Of a stretch of DNA of 64,000 nt, positions 8,283 to 16,540 are shown piece by piece. Position numbers and translations under genes: made by a program. How positions within the stretch are numbered: the stretch's first letter is position 1; the number at the start of each line of letters is the position of its first letter. Source of the DNA: Variovorax paradoxus (GTDB taxonomy: Bacteria > Pseudomonadota > Gammaproteobacteria > Burkholderiales > Burkholderiaceae_C); contig NZ_CP045644.1 of the NCBI RefSeq assembly GCF_009498455.1, positions 5,335,001 to 5,399,000 of the forward strand, in the 5' to 3' direction. The notes beneath the pieces are model-generated. The model saw only the letters and a list, made by a program, of their open reading frames with translations, was not told the DNA's origin and made no database searches.

Positions 8283-9245
8283 ATGCCGCGCATCGACGTC
8301 AACCGCTCCGGTGAAATGGAGGCCTTCGTGCAGGTGGTGGAGGCGGGCGGTTTCTCGGCGGCGGCACGGCTGCTCGACATGACGCCCTCGGCCGTCAGCA
8401 AGCTGGTGGCGCGGCTTGAGCTGCGCCTGGGTATCCAGCTCGTGCACCGTTCCACGCGCAAGCTGCAGCTCACGCCCGAGGGGCTGCATTTTTACGAGCG
8501 CAGCACGCGCGTGCTGGCCGACATGGACGAGGCCGAGCGTTGCGCCGCAGCCGGTGCGGCGCCGCGCGGGCGCGTGAGCATCAACGCGAGTGTGTCTTTC
8601 GGGCATCACAAGCTGGTGCCGCTGGTGCCGCGCCTGCTCGAGATGCATCCGGAGATCACGCTCGACATTGCGCTGACCGACCGCATCGTCGATCTGATGG
8701 ACGAGCGCGCCGACATCGCGATCCGCTGGGGCCAGTTGCCGTCGTCCGACCTGGTGGCGCGGCGCCTGGGCGAAACCAGCCAGTCCATCGTGGCGGCGCC
8801 GGACTACCTGGCGAAGTACGGCACGCCGCGCACGCCGCAGGAACTGGAGGCGCACAACCGGCTGGGCTGGAGCTACCGGCGCAACACGCCCGACTGGCCG
8901 TTGCGCGTCGACGGCCGCATGGTGATGCTGCCGGTGGCGGGGCCGGTGCGCGCGGGCGACGGCGAGACGCTGCGGCAGTTGGCGATTGCGGGGGCGGGTG
9001 TGGCGCGGCTGTCGCTGTATCACATCCAGCACGACATCGATGCGGGCCGGCTGGTGCCTTTGCTCGAAGAATTCAACCCGGGCGAGATCGAGCCGATCCA
9101 CGCGGTGTACATCGGCAAGGCCGGCACGCTGCCCGCGCGGGTGCGGGCGGTGCTCGATTTTCTGGTGGCGTGCTCGGGCGTGAGCGGTGGGCGTTACACG
9201 CTCAAGCGTACGGCGCCGATGCCGGGGAACTCGGCCTTCACCTGA
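8283..9245 (+). CDS. LysR family transcriptional regulator
   Basis: A LysR regulator of 320 aa. The HTH (about residues 10-65) reads EAFVQVVEAGGFSAAARLLDMTPSAVSKLVARLE, and the effector domain contains RADIAIRWGQLPSSDLVARRL, typical of the large DNA-binding LysR subgroup near efflux genes. The start at 8283 has AAGGA upstream and lies just after the palindrome at 8251-8269, which fits autoregulation. It probably controls the divergent MFS pump. Its last 52 bp overlap the convergent hydratase gene. Confidence 0.9.
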   Translation: MPRIDVNRSGEMEAFVQVVEAGGFSAAARLLDMTPSAVSKLVARLELRLGIQLVHRSTRKLQLTPEGLHFYERSTRVLADMDEAERCAAAGAAPRGRVSINASVSFGHHKLVPLVPRLLEMHPEITLDIALTDRIVDLMDERADIAIRWGQLPSSDLVARRLGETSQSIVAAPDYLAKYGTPRTPQELEAHNRLGWSYRRNTPDWPLRVDGRMVMLPVAGPVRAGDGETLRQLAIAGAGVARLSLYHIQHDIDAGRLVPLLEEFNPGEIEPIHAVYIGKAGTLPARVRAVLDFLVACSGVSGGRYTLKRTAPMPGNSAFT

Positions 9246-9958
9246 TCGCCGCGGCGGCAGGGCAGCACGCCGACCCACGAACCGGTGGTGACGACGGTGC
9301 CGGCGGGCACGGTCTGGCCGTGGCGCGTGAGGTGGCGCAGCCAGATCGGCAGCAGCCACGTCGGATCGGCCAGCGGATGCGTGCCTTCGCGCACGACGGT
9401 TTCAGCCTCGCCGATTTTTGTTTCGCAGCGCTGCGAGGCACAGTCGACGGCGGCGTACGGTTGCCAGTCGCCGAGCGCGAGCGCGCCGTGTACCTGCGAG
9501 TCGGCCAGGCGCAGCAAGGCGGGTGTGGTGGCCAGGTCTTGCCAGCGCGCATCGACGATTTCGACGGAGACGGCCATGGCGTCGATGAGCGCTGCTGAGT
9601 TGTCGTGGTCGAGTGCGGCGGCTTGGGCGGGTGTGACGTCCTGGCCGAGTCTCAATGCAATCTCTGCTTCGATGCCAGGGGTGTGGAATGTGAGGTCGCT
9701 GAAGTTGGCGGGGCTCTGGCGCACACCATGTGGGGGCAGCGGGGCATGCGTGAGCGTGGCGCTGCGGGAGCCACCGCCGGACTTCCAGGTCTTCGGGATG
9801 CCGTCGAACCAACCGAGGGCTGCGGCTACGGCGTCTTGCACTTCGTAGGCCTGCGTTGCGTCTGGCAGTGCGTCGGTCCAGGGCGTAGCGTCGAGCGTGT
9901 GGTTGGCCTGGCGTGCGGCGATGAGGGCTTCGGTGAGGGCTTTTTGGTCGGGCGTCAT
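9194..9958 (-). CDS. 2-keto-4-pentenoate hydratase family protein (MhpD-like)
   Basis: A 254-aa protein of the 2-hydroxypenta-2,4-dienoate hydratase / 4-oxalocrotonate decarboxylase family. The metal-binding ExE pair is visible in TPGIEAEIALRLG, and SVEIVDARW follows as in MhpD. The family hydrates 2-keto-4-pentenoate in meta-cleavage of aromatics, but no other meta-cleavage genes are adjacent, so the pathway is open. The start at 9958 is chosen because upstream in-frame codons run into the structured repeat at 10001-10094. The 3' end overlaps the convergent LysR gene by 52 bp. Confidence 0.85.
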   Translation of the reverse strand: MTPDQKALTEALIAARQANHTLDATPWTDALPDATQAYEVQDAVAAALGWFDGIPKTWKSGGGSRSATLTHAPLPPHGVRQSPANFSDLTFHTPGIEAEIALRLGQDVTPAQAAALDHDNSAALIDAMAVSVEIVDARWQDLATTPALLRLADSQVHGALALGDWQPYAAVDCASQRCETKIGEAETVVREGTHPLADPTWLLPIWLRHLTRHGQTVPAGTVVTTGSWVGVLPCRRGDQVKAEFPGIGAVRLSV

Positions 9959-10000
9959 TCTTGGAATCTTCTCAGGTTCTTTGGGTGTTTGTTCAGGGCG

Positions 10001-10094
10001 CGTGCACAGGCCACTGGGTGCTTCCCTCCGCGAATGTCCCCCGCTTCGCTCCTCCTTGATTTCGCTGCGGGAAGCACCCAGTGTCCTGAGCACG
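10001..10094. repeat. Long-hairpin repeat element, copy A
   Basis: A 25-bp stem with two mismatches (10001-10025 with 10070-10094; the inner 14 bp, CACTGGGTGCTTCC against GGAAGCACCCAGTG, are perfect) encloses a 44-base core at 10026-10069. The core has a GCGAA/TTCGC pair and a CTTCG tip. The same core recurs inverted at 10163-10210 on an unrelated stem. The element lies 42 bp upstream of the hydratase start, so it may form part of that gene's leader. No transposase is present. Confidence 0.7.
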
Positions 10095-10140
10095 AGAAGC
10101 CGCGCTGGTGTGCGGTCGATCAACGACTGCACTGAACACG

Positions 10141-10232
10141 CTCACGTCGATGGGGTGCCTTGCGCAGCGAAATCAAGGAGGAGCCCGAAGGGCGGGGGAC
10201 ATTCGCGGAGCAAGGCTCCCCGTCGGCGGGAG
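10141..10232. repeat. Long-hairpin repeat element, copy B (inverted)
   Basis: The core at 10163-10210, read on the minus strand, matches all 44 bases of copy A plus a symmetric CC/GG insertion that lengthens the tip hairpin to GCCCTTCGGGC. It is enclosed by a different stem, 10141-10162 with 10211-10232: about 22 bp, two mismatches and two G.T pairs, with GCCTTG/CAAGGC innermost. It ends 21 bp before the stop of the Bug protein gene on the minus strand, so it could also act as that gene's terminator. Confidence 0.7.
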
Positions 10233-10253
10233 CGTCGCCCCGAACGACAGCCC

Positions 10254-11231
10254 TCAGGTCTCGACCTGCACCTTGCCGTCCTTCACGACCTTCGCCCACT
10301 TGGCGATCTCGGTGTTGATGAACTGCTTGAACTTGTCCTGCGAACCGCCGCCGTCTTCCGCGCCGTAGGTGTCGAGCCGCTCCTGCACGTCGGGCATCGC
10401 GAGCACGGTGTTGACGTCGCGGTTCACCTTCTGCGCGATGGCGGGCGGCAGCTTGCCGGGGCCGGCGAGGCCGTACCAGGTGGTCGCTTCGAAGCCGGCA
10501 AAGCCCTGCTCCTGCATCGTGGGCACGTTCGGATGGCCCTTGGCGCGCTTGGTGCGCGTCTGCGCCACGGCGAGCACGCGGCCGTTCTTCACGTGCGGGG
10601 TGGCGGCGGTCATGGTCTCGAAGCTGAACTGGATCTGTCCGCCCATCAGGTCGGCAAGCAGCGGGCCGCTGCCTTTGTACGGCACGTGCAGCGCATCGAC
10701 GCCGCCCTGCAGCTTGAACATCTCCAGCGCCAGGTGCTGTGCCGAGCCCGGGCCGGCCGAGCCGAAGCTCACGGTGCCGGGCGCGGCCTTGCAGGCGGCG
10801 ACGATGTCTTTCACGCTGAGGGCCTTCTGCGTGGGGTTGGCGATGAGCAGGTTGGGCGTGACGCCCACGAGCACGATCGGCACGAAGTCGCGCTCGACGT
10901 TGTAGCGCAGCTTGGGCTGCAGGCTGGGCGCGAGCGCGTGGCTGTTGATGTGGGCCATGAGCAGGGTGCTGCCGTCGCTGGGCTGCTGCGCCACGTAGTC
11001 GGCCGCGAGCACGCCGGCGACACCGCCCTTGTTCTCGACGATGACCTGCTGGCCCCACATGATCGTGAGCTTCTGCGCGACCACGCGTGCCAGTGCGTCG
11101 GTGCCGCCGCCGGGCGGGAAGCCCACCACGATGCGCACGGGGCCGGTGGGCCACTCCTGCGCGAACAGCCGGGGTACGCCCAGCGTGGCGGCCGCACCGG
11201 CGGCGGCCTGGATCAGGGAACGTCTTTGCAT
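10254..11231 (-). CDS. Bug/TctC family periplasmic tripartite tricarboxylate binding protein
   Basis: A periplasmic solute-binding protein of 325 aa. The signal peptide begins MQRRSLIQAAAGAAATLG and cleaves near LFAQ. The mature part has the Bug signatures PVRIVVGFPPGGGTDALAR and PSDGSTLLMAHINSHA, HVPYKGSGPLLADLMGGQIQ, and GFAGFEATTWYGLAGP. Bug proteins bind carboxylates or other small metabolites. No TctA/TctB membrane genes are nearby, the usual orphan situation. It lies downstream of the aminotransferase gene on the same strand, suggesting a ligand linked to that pathway. Confidence 0.93.
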   Translation of the reverse strand: MQRRSLIQAAAGAAATLGVPRLFAQEWPTGPVRIVVGFPPGGGTDALARVVAQKLTIMWGQQVIVENKGGVAGVLAADYVAQQPSDGSTLLMAHINSHALAPSLQPKLRYNVERDFVPIVLVGVTPNLLIANPTQKALSVKDIVAACKAAPGTVSFGSAGPGSAQHLALEMFKLQGGVDALHVPYKGSGPLLADLMGGQIQFSFETMTAATPHVKNGRVLAVAQTRTKRAKGHPNVPTMQEQGFAGFEATTWYGLAGPGKLPPAIAQKVNRDVNTVLAMPDVQERLDTYGAEDGGGSQDKFKQFINTEIAKWAKVVKDGKVQVET

Positions 11232-11302
11232 CTTCTTTGTCTCCGTCGGTTGGGGAATCCGATGCGTGCCGGGAGCCGCTTGCGCGGGCCCGGCAGGGTG
11301 GT

Positions 11303-11338
11303 GGGCCGCCGCATCGTTCGAGCGATGCGCTGCGGCCC
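11303..11338 (-). other. Intercistronic hairpin between aminotransferase and Bug genes
   Basis: GGGCCGC (11303-11309) pairs with GCGGCCC (11332-11338), and GCATCG (11311-11316) with CGATGC (11323-11328), leaving a small internal loop. It lies in the 130-bp gap inside the presumed operon, and could attenuate or protect the downstream transcript. There is no T-run. Confidence 0.4.
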
Positions 11339-11361
11339 GTGTGAGGTTCTGCGCGCCCGGC

Positions 11362-12606
11362 TCAGGCTGCTTTTTGCAGGCCGACCGGTGCGGCGGGGTG
11401 GCTCGCGAAATAGTCCATCGCTGCCTGCACGCCGCTGCCTGCCAGCTTGATGCCGCTGAGCTTCATGCCCATCTCGACACCCGCGACCATCGCCACGAGC
11501 GTCAGGTCGTTGCTGTCGCCCAGGTGGCCCATGCGGAACATGCGGCCCTTGAGCTTGCCGAGGCCCGTGCCCAGCGAGAGGTCGAAGCGCTGGTGGATCA
11601 GGCGGCGCACGGCGTCGGCATCGATGCCTTCGGGCGTGATCACGCCGGTGAGCACGGGCGAGTACACGGCCGGGTCGGCGCACTGGATCGGCAGGCCCCA
11701 GGTGTTGACCGCGGCGCGCACACCGGCAGCCCAGCGCTGGTGGCGCGCGAACACGTTGTCCAGGCCTTCGCCGAGGATCATGTCGAGCGACTCAGACAGA
11801 CCGTAGAGCAGGTTGGTGTTCGGCGTGTAGGGCCAGTAGCCGTCCTTGTTCATCTCGACGATTTCGTCCCAGGCCCAGAAGGCCTTGGGCAGCTTGGCGT
11901 GCTTGGCGGTTTCGAGGGCGCGTGGCGATAGCGCGTTGAAGCTGATGCCCGGCGGCAGCATCAAGCCCTTTTGCGAGCCGCTCACGCAGACGTCGACACC
12001 CCATTCGTCATGGCGGTAGTCCGCACTGGCCAGGCCCGAGATGCTGTCGACCATGAGCAGGGCGGGGTGGCCCGCCGCATCGATGGCCTTGCGCACCGAG
12101 GCGATATCGGAGGTAACGCCGGTGGAGGTCTCGTTGTGCACCACGCACACGGCCTTGATCTTCTTCTCGGTGTCCTTGCGCAGGCGCGCCTCGATGAGTT
12201 CGGCCTGCACGCCGCGGCGCCAACCGGGCGCGTTGGGCAGGTGCGCGTCGGTGCCGGTGTAGGCGAGGAACTCGGTCGACAGGCCCAGGCGCGTGGCCAT
12301 CTTCTGCCAGAGCGACGCGAAGTGGCCGGTCTCGTACATGAGCACGTGGTCGCCGGGGCTGAGCGTGTTGGCGAGTGCGGCTTCCCATGCGCCGGTGCCC
12401 GACGCGGGATAGATCGCGACCGGGTGCTTCGTCTTGAAGATCTCCTTGATGCCGCCGAGCACCTTCAAACCCAGCGTGCCGAACTCGGGCCCGCGGTGGT
12501 CGATGGTCGGCAGGCTCATGGCCCGCAGGATGCGATCGGGCACCGGGCTGGGGCCGGGAATCTGGAGGAAGTGACGGCCGGTGGGGTGGATGTCGAGTTG
12601 CAGCAT
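11362..12606 (-). CDS. Pyridoxal-phosphate aminotransferase, class V (serine/alanine-glyoxylate type)
   Basis: A cytosolic class V aminotransferase of 414 aa. The N-terminal LQIPGPSPVPDRILRAM is the alanine/serine-glyoxylate aminotransferase hallmark. Asp187 in MVDSISGLAS should contact the pyridine nitrogen, and Lys213 in VSGSQKGLM is the Schiff-base lysine. It likely transfers an amino group between serine or alanine and glyoxylate or a related keto acid. The start at 12606 has AAGGAGA; the in-frame TTG at 12639 lies inside the operator palindrome. It is divergent from gntR and shares its promoter gap with two identical palindromes. Confidence 0.9.
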   Translation of the reverse strand: MLQLDIHPTGRHFLQIPGPSPVPDRILRAMSLPTIDHRGPEFGTLGLKVLGGIKEIFKTKHPVAIYPASGTGAWEAALANTLSPGDHVLMYETGHFASLWQKMATRLGLSTEFLAYTGTDAHLPNAPGWRRGVQAELIEARLRKDTEKKIKAVCVVHNETSTGVTSDIASVRKAIDAAGHPALLMVDSISGLASADYRHDEWGVDVCVSGSQKGLMLPPGISFNALSPRALETAKHAKLPKAFWAWDEIVEMNKDGYWPYTPNTNLLYGLSESLDMILGEGLDNVFARHQRWAAGVRAAVNTWGLPIQCADPAVYSPVLTGVITPEGIDADAVRRLIHQRFDLSLGTGLGKLKGRMFRMGHLGDSNDLTLVAMVAGVEMGMKLSGIKLAGSGVQAAMDYFASHPAAPVGLQKAA

Positions 12607-12630
12607 GGGCTCTCCTTTTGCAGCTAGTTT

Positions 12631-12645
12631 TGCATTCAAAATGCA
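12631..12645. promoter_or_regulatory. GntR operator, copy 1
   Basis: TGCATT (12631-12636), CAA, AATGCA (12640-12645) form a perfect palindrome in the divergent gap, 24 bp upstream of the aminotransferase start. The surrounding 18 bases TTTTGCATTCAAAATGCA recur exactly at copy 2. FadR-type GntR proteins bind AT-flanked dyads of this size. Confidence 0.7.
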
Positions 12646-12695
12646 TTTAAGTATGATGGTTTACACCTATCAACCTGCGTTGTGGCGGCTATTTT

Positions 12696-12712
12696 TTGCA
12701 TTCAAAATGCAA
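12696..12712. promoter_or_regulatory. GntR operator, copy 2
   Basis: TTGCATT (12696-12702), CAA, AATGCAA (12706-12712) form a perfect 7-bp-arm palindrome ending 15 bp before the gntR start. Its centre is 66 bp from that of copy 1, so bound repressor dimers could loop the DNA and silence both divergent transcripts. Confidence 0.7.
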
Positions 12713-12727
12713 GCAAGGGAACATCAC

Positions 12728-13447
12728 ATGACCGCTGAAATCATCGAAATCTCCAGGCTGGCCTTGCATGACCAGGTCGCGTCGCGCCTGCGCACCATGC
12801 TGGTCGAAGGGCGCATTGCGCCGGGCGCCAAGCTCAACGAACGCGAGCTGTGCCTGCAGCTGAACGTGTCGCGCACGCCGCTGCGCGAAGCCATCAAATT
12901 GCTCGCGGCCGAAGGGCTGGTCGACCTGCTGCCCAACCGCGGCGCGGTGGCAGTGAAGCTCACCGAGGCCGACGTGCTCAACACCTTCGAGGTGCTGGCG
13001 ATGCTCGAGGGCATGTCGGGCGAGCTGGCGGCCAAGCGCATCACCGACGAGGAACTGGCCGAGGTGCGCGCGCTGCACTACGAAATGATGGCCTGCTTCG
13101 CGCGCCGCGACCTGTCGGGCTACTACCGCCTGAACGCGCGCATCCACACGGCCATCAACGACGCGGCGGCGAACCCGGTGCTGTCGAACACGTACCGCTC
13201 GATCAACGCCCGCGTGCAGTCGCTGCGCTTTCGCACCAACCAGGACGAGACCAAGTGGCAGCACGCGGTCGAGGAGCACGAACAGATGGTGCAGGCGCTG
13301 GCCGCACGCGACGCGCAGGCCATGCGCAAGGTGCTCACGGCGCACGTGCTGCGCAAGCGCGACACCGTGCTGGAGCTGCTGCGCGCGGGCCAGATCTATC
13401 CCACTGCCAAGAGCAAGAGCAAGACCACGAGCAACAACGCGAGCTAA
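12728..13447 (+). CDS. GntR family transcriptional regulator (FadR/FCD subfamily)
   Basis: A metabolite-responsive repressor of 239 aa. The winged HTH (about 12-72) contains LNERELCLQLNVSRTPLREAIKLLAAEGLV. The all-helical FCD effector domain (about 90-215) follows, with metal/ligand-type His positions in NARIHTAI and EEHEQM. The ATG at 12728 lies 15 bp after operator copy 2. It sits between the aminotransferase/Bug genes and the flavoprotein dehydrogenase and, by position, is expected to repress both arms until a hydroxy- or keto-acid is present. The gene is followed 9 bp later by the dehydrogenase gene. Confidence 0.92.
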   Translation: MTAEIIEISRLALHDQVASRLRTMLVEGRIAPGAKLNERELCLQLNVSRTPLREAIKLLAAEGLVDLLPNRGAVAVKLTEADVLNTFEVLAMLEGMSGELAAKRITDEELAEVRALHYEMMACFARRDLSGYYRLNARIHTAINDAAANPVLSNTYRSINARVQSLRFRTNQDETKWQHAVEEHEQMVQALAARDAQAMRKVLTAHVLRKRDTVLELLRAGQIYPTAKSKSKTTSNNAS

Positions 13448-13456
13448 GCACCCACC

Positions 13457-16400
13457 ATGCGCATCGACCCCGCCAGCCACATGCAGCCAGCCGGAACCGT
13501 TCTTCCGCCCAACGACACCTGCGAACTGCTGGCGCGCCGGCTGCGCACCGACACGCAGGGCGAGGTGCTGTTCGACGACGGCTCGCGCGGGCGCTACGCC
13601 ACCGACGCGTCGATCTACCAGATCACGCCGGTCGGTGCCTTCGTGCCGACGAACGAGCGCGACATTGCCACCGCCATCGACATCGCCCGCGACCTGAAGG
13701 TGCCGGTGCTCGCGCGCGGCGGCGGCACCAGCCAGTGCGGCCAGACCACGGGCGCGGCGCTGGTGATCGACAACAGCAAGCACTTTCGCAAGGTGCTCGA
13801 CGTGAACGTGGAAGAGGGCACGGCGACGGTCGAGCCGGGCCTGGTGCTCGACCACCTGAATGCGCAGCTCAAGCCGCACGGGCTCTGGTACCCGGTCGAC
13901 GTGTCGACCAGCGCGCAGGCCACGCTGGGCGGCATGGCGGGCAACAACTCCTGCGGCTCGCGCTCCATCGCCTACGGCAACATGGTGCACAACGTGCTGG
14001 GCGCGAGCGCGTGGCTGTCGAGCGGCGAGCTGGTCGAGTTCGGTCCGGTGGGAGCCCTCGGCGCGCGCGCGGCCGGCATTGCGCAGTTCGTGCACGGGCT
14101 GGCGCAAGAGCACCGCGACGCCATGGCGCAGCACTGGCCCAAGGTGATGCGCCGCGTGGCGGGCTACAACCTGGACATCTTCGACAACCAGAGCGAGCGG
14201 CCCTACACCGCCGACGGCAGCGTGAACCTCGCGCACCTGCTGATCGGCGCCGAAGGCACGCTGGCCTACACGCGCAGCCTGAAGCTCAAGCTCGCGCCGC
14301 TGCCGCGCGCCAAGGTGCTGGGCATCGTGAACTTTCCGACCTTCCATGCGGCCATGGACGCGGCGCAGCACATCGTGAAGCTCGGGCCGACGGCGGTGGA
14401 GCTGGTCGACCGCACGATGATCGAGCTGAGCCTGGCCAATCCGGCGTTCAAGCCGACGGTGGAGACGGCGCTGATTGGCAAGCCCGCCGCCATCCTGCTC
14501 GTCGAGTTCTCGGGTGCCGACAAGGCCGCGCTGCTGCCGCAACTGAAGCAGCTGGTCGAACTGATGGGCGACCTTGGCCTGCCCGGCAGCGTGGTCGAGA
14601 TGGCGGACGATGCGCGGCAGAAGAACCTGTGGGAAGTGCGCAAGGCCGGCCTCAACATCATGATGAGCCTCAAGGGCGACGGCAAACCCGTGAGCTTCAT
14701 CGAAGACTGCGCCGTGCCGCTCGAGCACCTGGCCGAATACACCGACGGGCTGACCGAGGTGTTCGCGAAGTACGGCAGCCGCGGCACCTGGTACGCGCAT
14801 GCCTCGGTCGGCACGCTGCACGTGCGGCCGATCCTCGACATGCGCGCCGACGGCGGCGCCAAGATGCGCGCCATTGCCGAAGAGGCCAGCGCGCTCGTGC
14901 GCAAGTACAAGGGCGCGTTCAGCGGCGAGCACGGCGACGGGCTGTGCCGCGGCGAATGGATCGAATGGCAGTTCGGGCCGGCGATCAACGAGGCCTTTCG
15001 CGCGATCAAGCAGCAGCTCGACCCGATCGGACTGTTCAACCCCGGCAAGATCATCGACCCGCCGCGCATGGACGACGGCGCGCTGTTCCGCTTTGCGCCG
15101 CCCACCGCGCCCAAGCCCTACCGCCGCATCGAACTGAAGCCGGTGCTCGACTGGTCGGGCTGGAACGTCAACGCCGACCCCGTGACCGAGCTGACCACCG
15201 CGCCCGGCACCGGCGGCGACAGCACCGGCGGCCTCGCGAAGGCTGTCGAGATGTGCAACAACAACGGCCACTGCCGCAAGTTCGACGCCGGCACCATGTG
15301 CCCGAGCTACCGCGTGACGCGCGACGAGCAGCACCTGACGCGCGGCCGCGCCAACACGCTGCGCCTGGCGCTGTCGGGCCAGCTCGGCGCCGATGCGTTC
15401 ACCAGCGAGGCCATGCACGACACCATGGACCTGTGCGTCGGCTGCAAGGGCTGCAAGCGCGACTGCCCGACCGGCGTCGACATGGCGAAGATGAAGGTCG
15501 AGTTTCTCGACCACTACAAGAAGCGCCACGGCCACACGCTGAAGGACAAGCTGGTCGCCTACATGCCCGACTACGCGCACCGCGCCAGCCGCATGCCGTG
15601 GCTGCTGAACCTGCGCAACCGCGTGCCGGGTGCGGCGTGGCTGGGCGAGAAGATGCTGGGCTTTTCAGCCAAGCGCTCGCTGCCCGAATGGCGCACCGAC
15701 ACCTTCTGGCGCGGCAAGGACACGGTGGCGGCGGGTCTGTTTTCTGATCAAGCGTCGGTGCTGGCTGCGGCTGCGCGTGGCGAGAAGGTCGCCGTGCTGT
15801 TCGTCGACACCTTCAACGGCACCTTCGAAAGCGAGAACGTCTTTGCAGCCGCGCGCGTGCTGCACGCCGCAGGCTATGCGCTGCACACGGTGGAGAAGGG
15901 CGGCGGGCACCACTGCTGCGGCCGGACCTTCCTGGCCAGCGGCATGGTGGACGAGGCCAAGGTGCGCGCAGGGGCGCTGATCGACGCGCTGCTGCCGCTG
16001 GCACAGGCAGGCGTTCCCATCGTCGGGCTCGAGCCCTCGTGCCTGCTCACGCTGCGCGACGAAACGCTGGTGATGGGTTTCGGCGACAAGGCGCAAGTCG
16101 TCGCGAAGCAGGCGCTGCTGTTCGAAGAGTTCATCGCCCGCGAACGCAAGGCCGGCCGCTTCGAACTCGCGCTGAAGCCGGCCACCGCGCCGATCCTGTT
16201 GCACGGCCACTGCCACCAGAAGGCCTTCGGCGCGGTGACTCCGATCATGGAAGTGCTGAAGCTGATTCCGGGCGCCGAGCCCGAGCTGATCGAGAGCTCA
16301 TGCTGCGGCATGGCCGGCAGCTTCGGCTACGAGGCGAGCCACTTCGAGGTATCGATGCAGATGGCCGAAGCGAGCCTGCTGCCCGCCATCCGCGCGAAGC

Positions 16401-16513
16401 CCGATGCGATCGTGGTGGCGGACGGCACGAGCTGCCGGCACCAGATCGGCGATGGGGCGCAGCGGGAGGCGGTGCATGTGGCGGTACTGTTGGCGCGGCA
16501 CATGGTGCTCTGA
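13457..16513 (+). CDS. ydiJ: FAD-linked dehydrogenase with Fe-S and CCG domains (D-2-hydroxyglutarate dehydrogenase, YdiJ-like)
   Basis: A 1018-aa fusion enzyme. It starts with an FAD-binding PCMH domain (ARGGGTSQCGQTTG near residue 86; AGNNSCGSRSIAYG). Next comes an FAD oxidase C-terminal domain, then a two-cluster ferredoxin-like module (CNNNGHC..MCP near 600 and CVGCKGCKRDCP near 660). Two CCG cysteine motifs close it (HHCCGRTF near 818; SSCCGMAGSFG near 947, with GHCHQKAFG between). This order is that of YdiJ-type D-2-hydroxyglutarate dehydrogenases, which pass electrons to the respiratory chain. Related architectures oxidise D-lactate or glycolate, so the substrate is not certain. It is probably co-transcribed with gntR. 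Confidence 0.88.
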   Translation: MRIDPASHMQPAGTVLPPNDTCELLARRLRTDTQGEVLFDDGSRGRYATDASIYQITPVGAFVPTNERDIATAIDIARDLKVPVLARGGGTSQCGQTTGAALVIDNSKHFRKVLDVNVEEGTATVEPGLVLDHLNAQLKPHGLWYPVDVSTSAQATLGGMAGNNSCGSRSIAYGNMVHNVLGASAWLSSGELVEFGPVGALGARAAGIAQFVHGLAQEHRDAMAQHWPKVMRRVAGYNLDIFDNQSERPYTADGSVNLAHLLIGAEGTLAYTRSLKLKLAPLPRAKVLGIVNFPTFHAAMDAAQHIVKLGPTAVELVDRTMIELSLANPAFKPTVETALIGKPAAILLVEFSGADKAALLPQLKQLVELMGDLGLPGSVVEMADDARQKNLWEVRKAGLNIMMSLKGDGKPVSFIEDCAVPLEHLAEYTDGLTEVFAKYGSRGTWYAHASVGTLHVRPILDMRADGGAKMRAIAEEASALVRKYKGAFSGEHGDGLCRGEWIEWQFGPAINEAFRAIKQQLDPIGLFNPGKIIDPPRMDDGALFRFAPPTAPKPYRRIELKPVLDWSGWNVNADPVTELTTAPGTGGDSTGGLAKAVEMCNNNGHCRKFDAGTMCPSYRVTRDEQHLTRGRANTLRLALSGQLGADAFTSEAMHDTMDLCVGCKGCKRDCPTGVDMAKMKVEFLDHYKKRHGHTLKDKLVAYMPDYAHRASRMPWLLNLRNRVPGAAWLGEKMLGFSAKRSLPEWRTDTFWRGKDTVAAGLFSDQASVLAAAARGEKVAVLFVDTFNGTFESENVFAAARVLHAAGYALHTVEKGGGHHCCGRTFLASGMVDEAKVRAGALIDALLPLAQAGVPIVGLEPSCLLTLRDETLVMGFGDKAQVVAKQALLFEEFIARERKAGRFELALKPATAPILLHGHCHQKAFGAVTPIMEVLKLIPGAEPELIESSCCGMAGSFGYEASHFEVSMQMAEASLLPAIRAKPDAIVVADGTSCRHQIGDGAQREAVHVAVLLARHMVL

Positions 16514-16540
16514 GGCTGGCCCGGCTTTCTTCTTCGGAAC

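Noticed and set aside
12689..15580. A 963-residue open frame on the minus strand, opposite gntR and the ydiJ-type gene
   Set aside because: It mirrors the codon pattern of the real genes, is rich in His/Arg/Gln and shows no family motif. Long antisense frames are common in GC-rich DNA.
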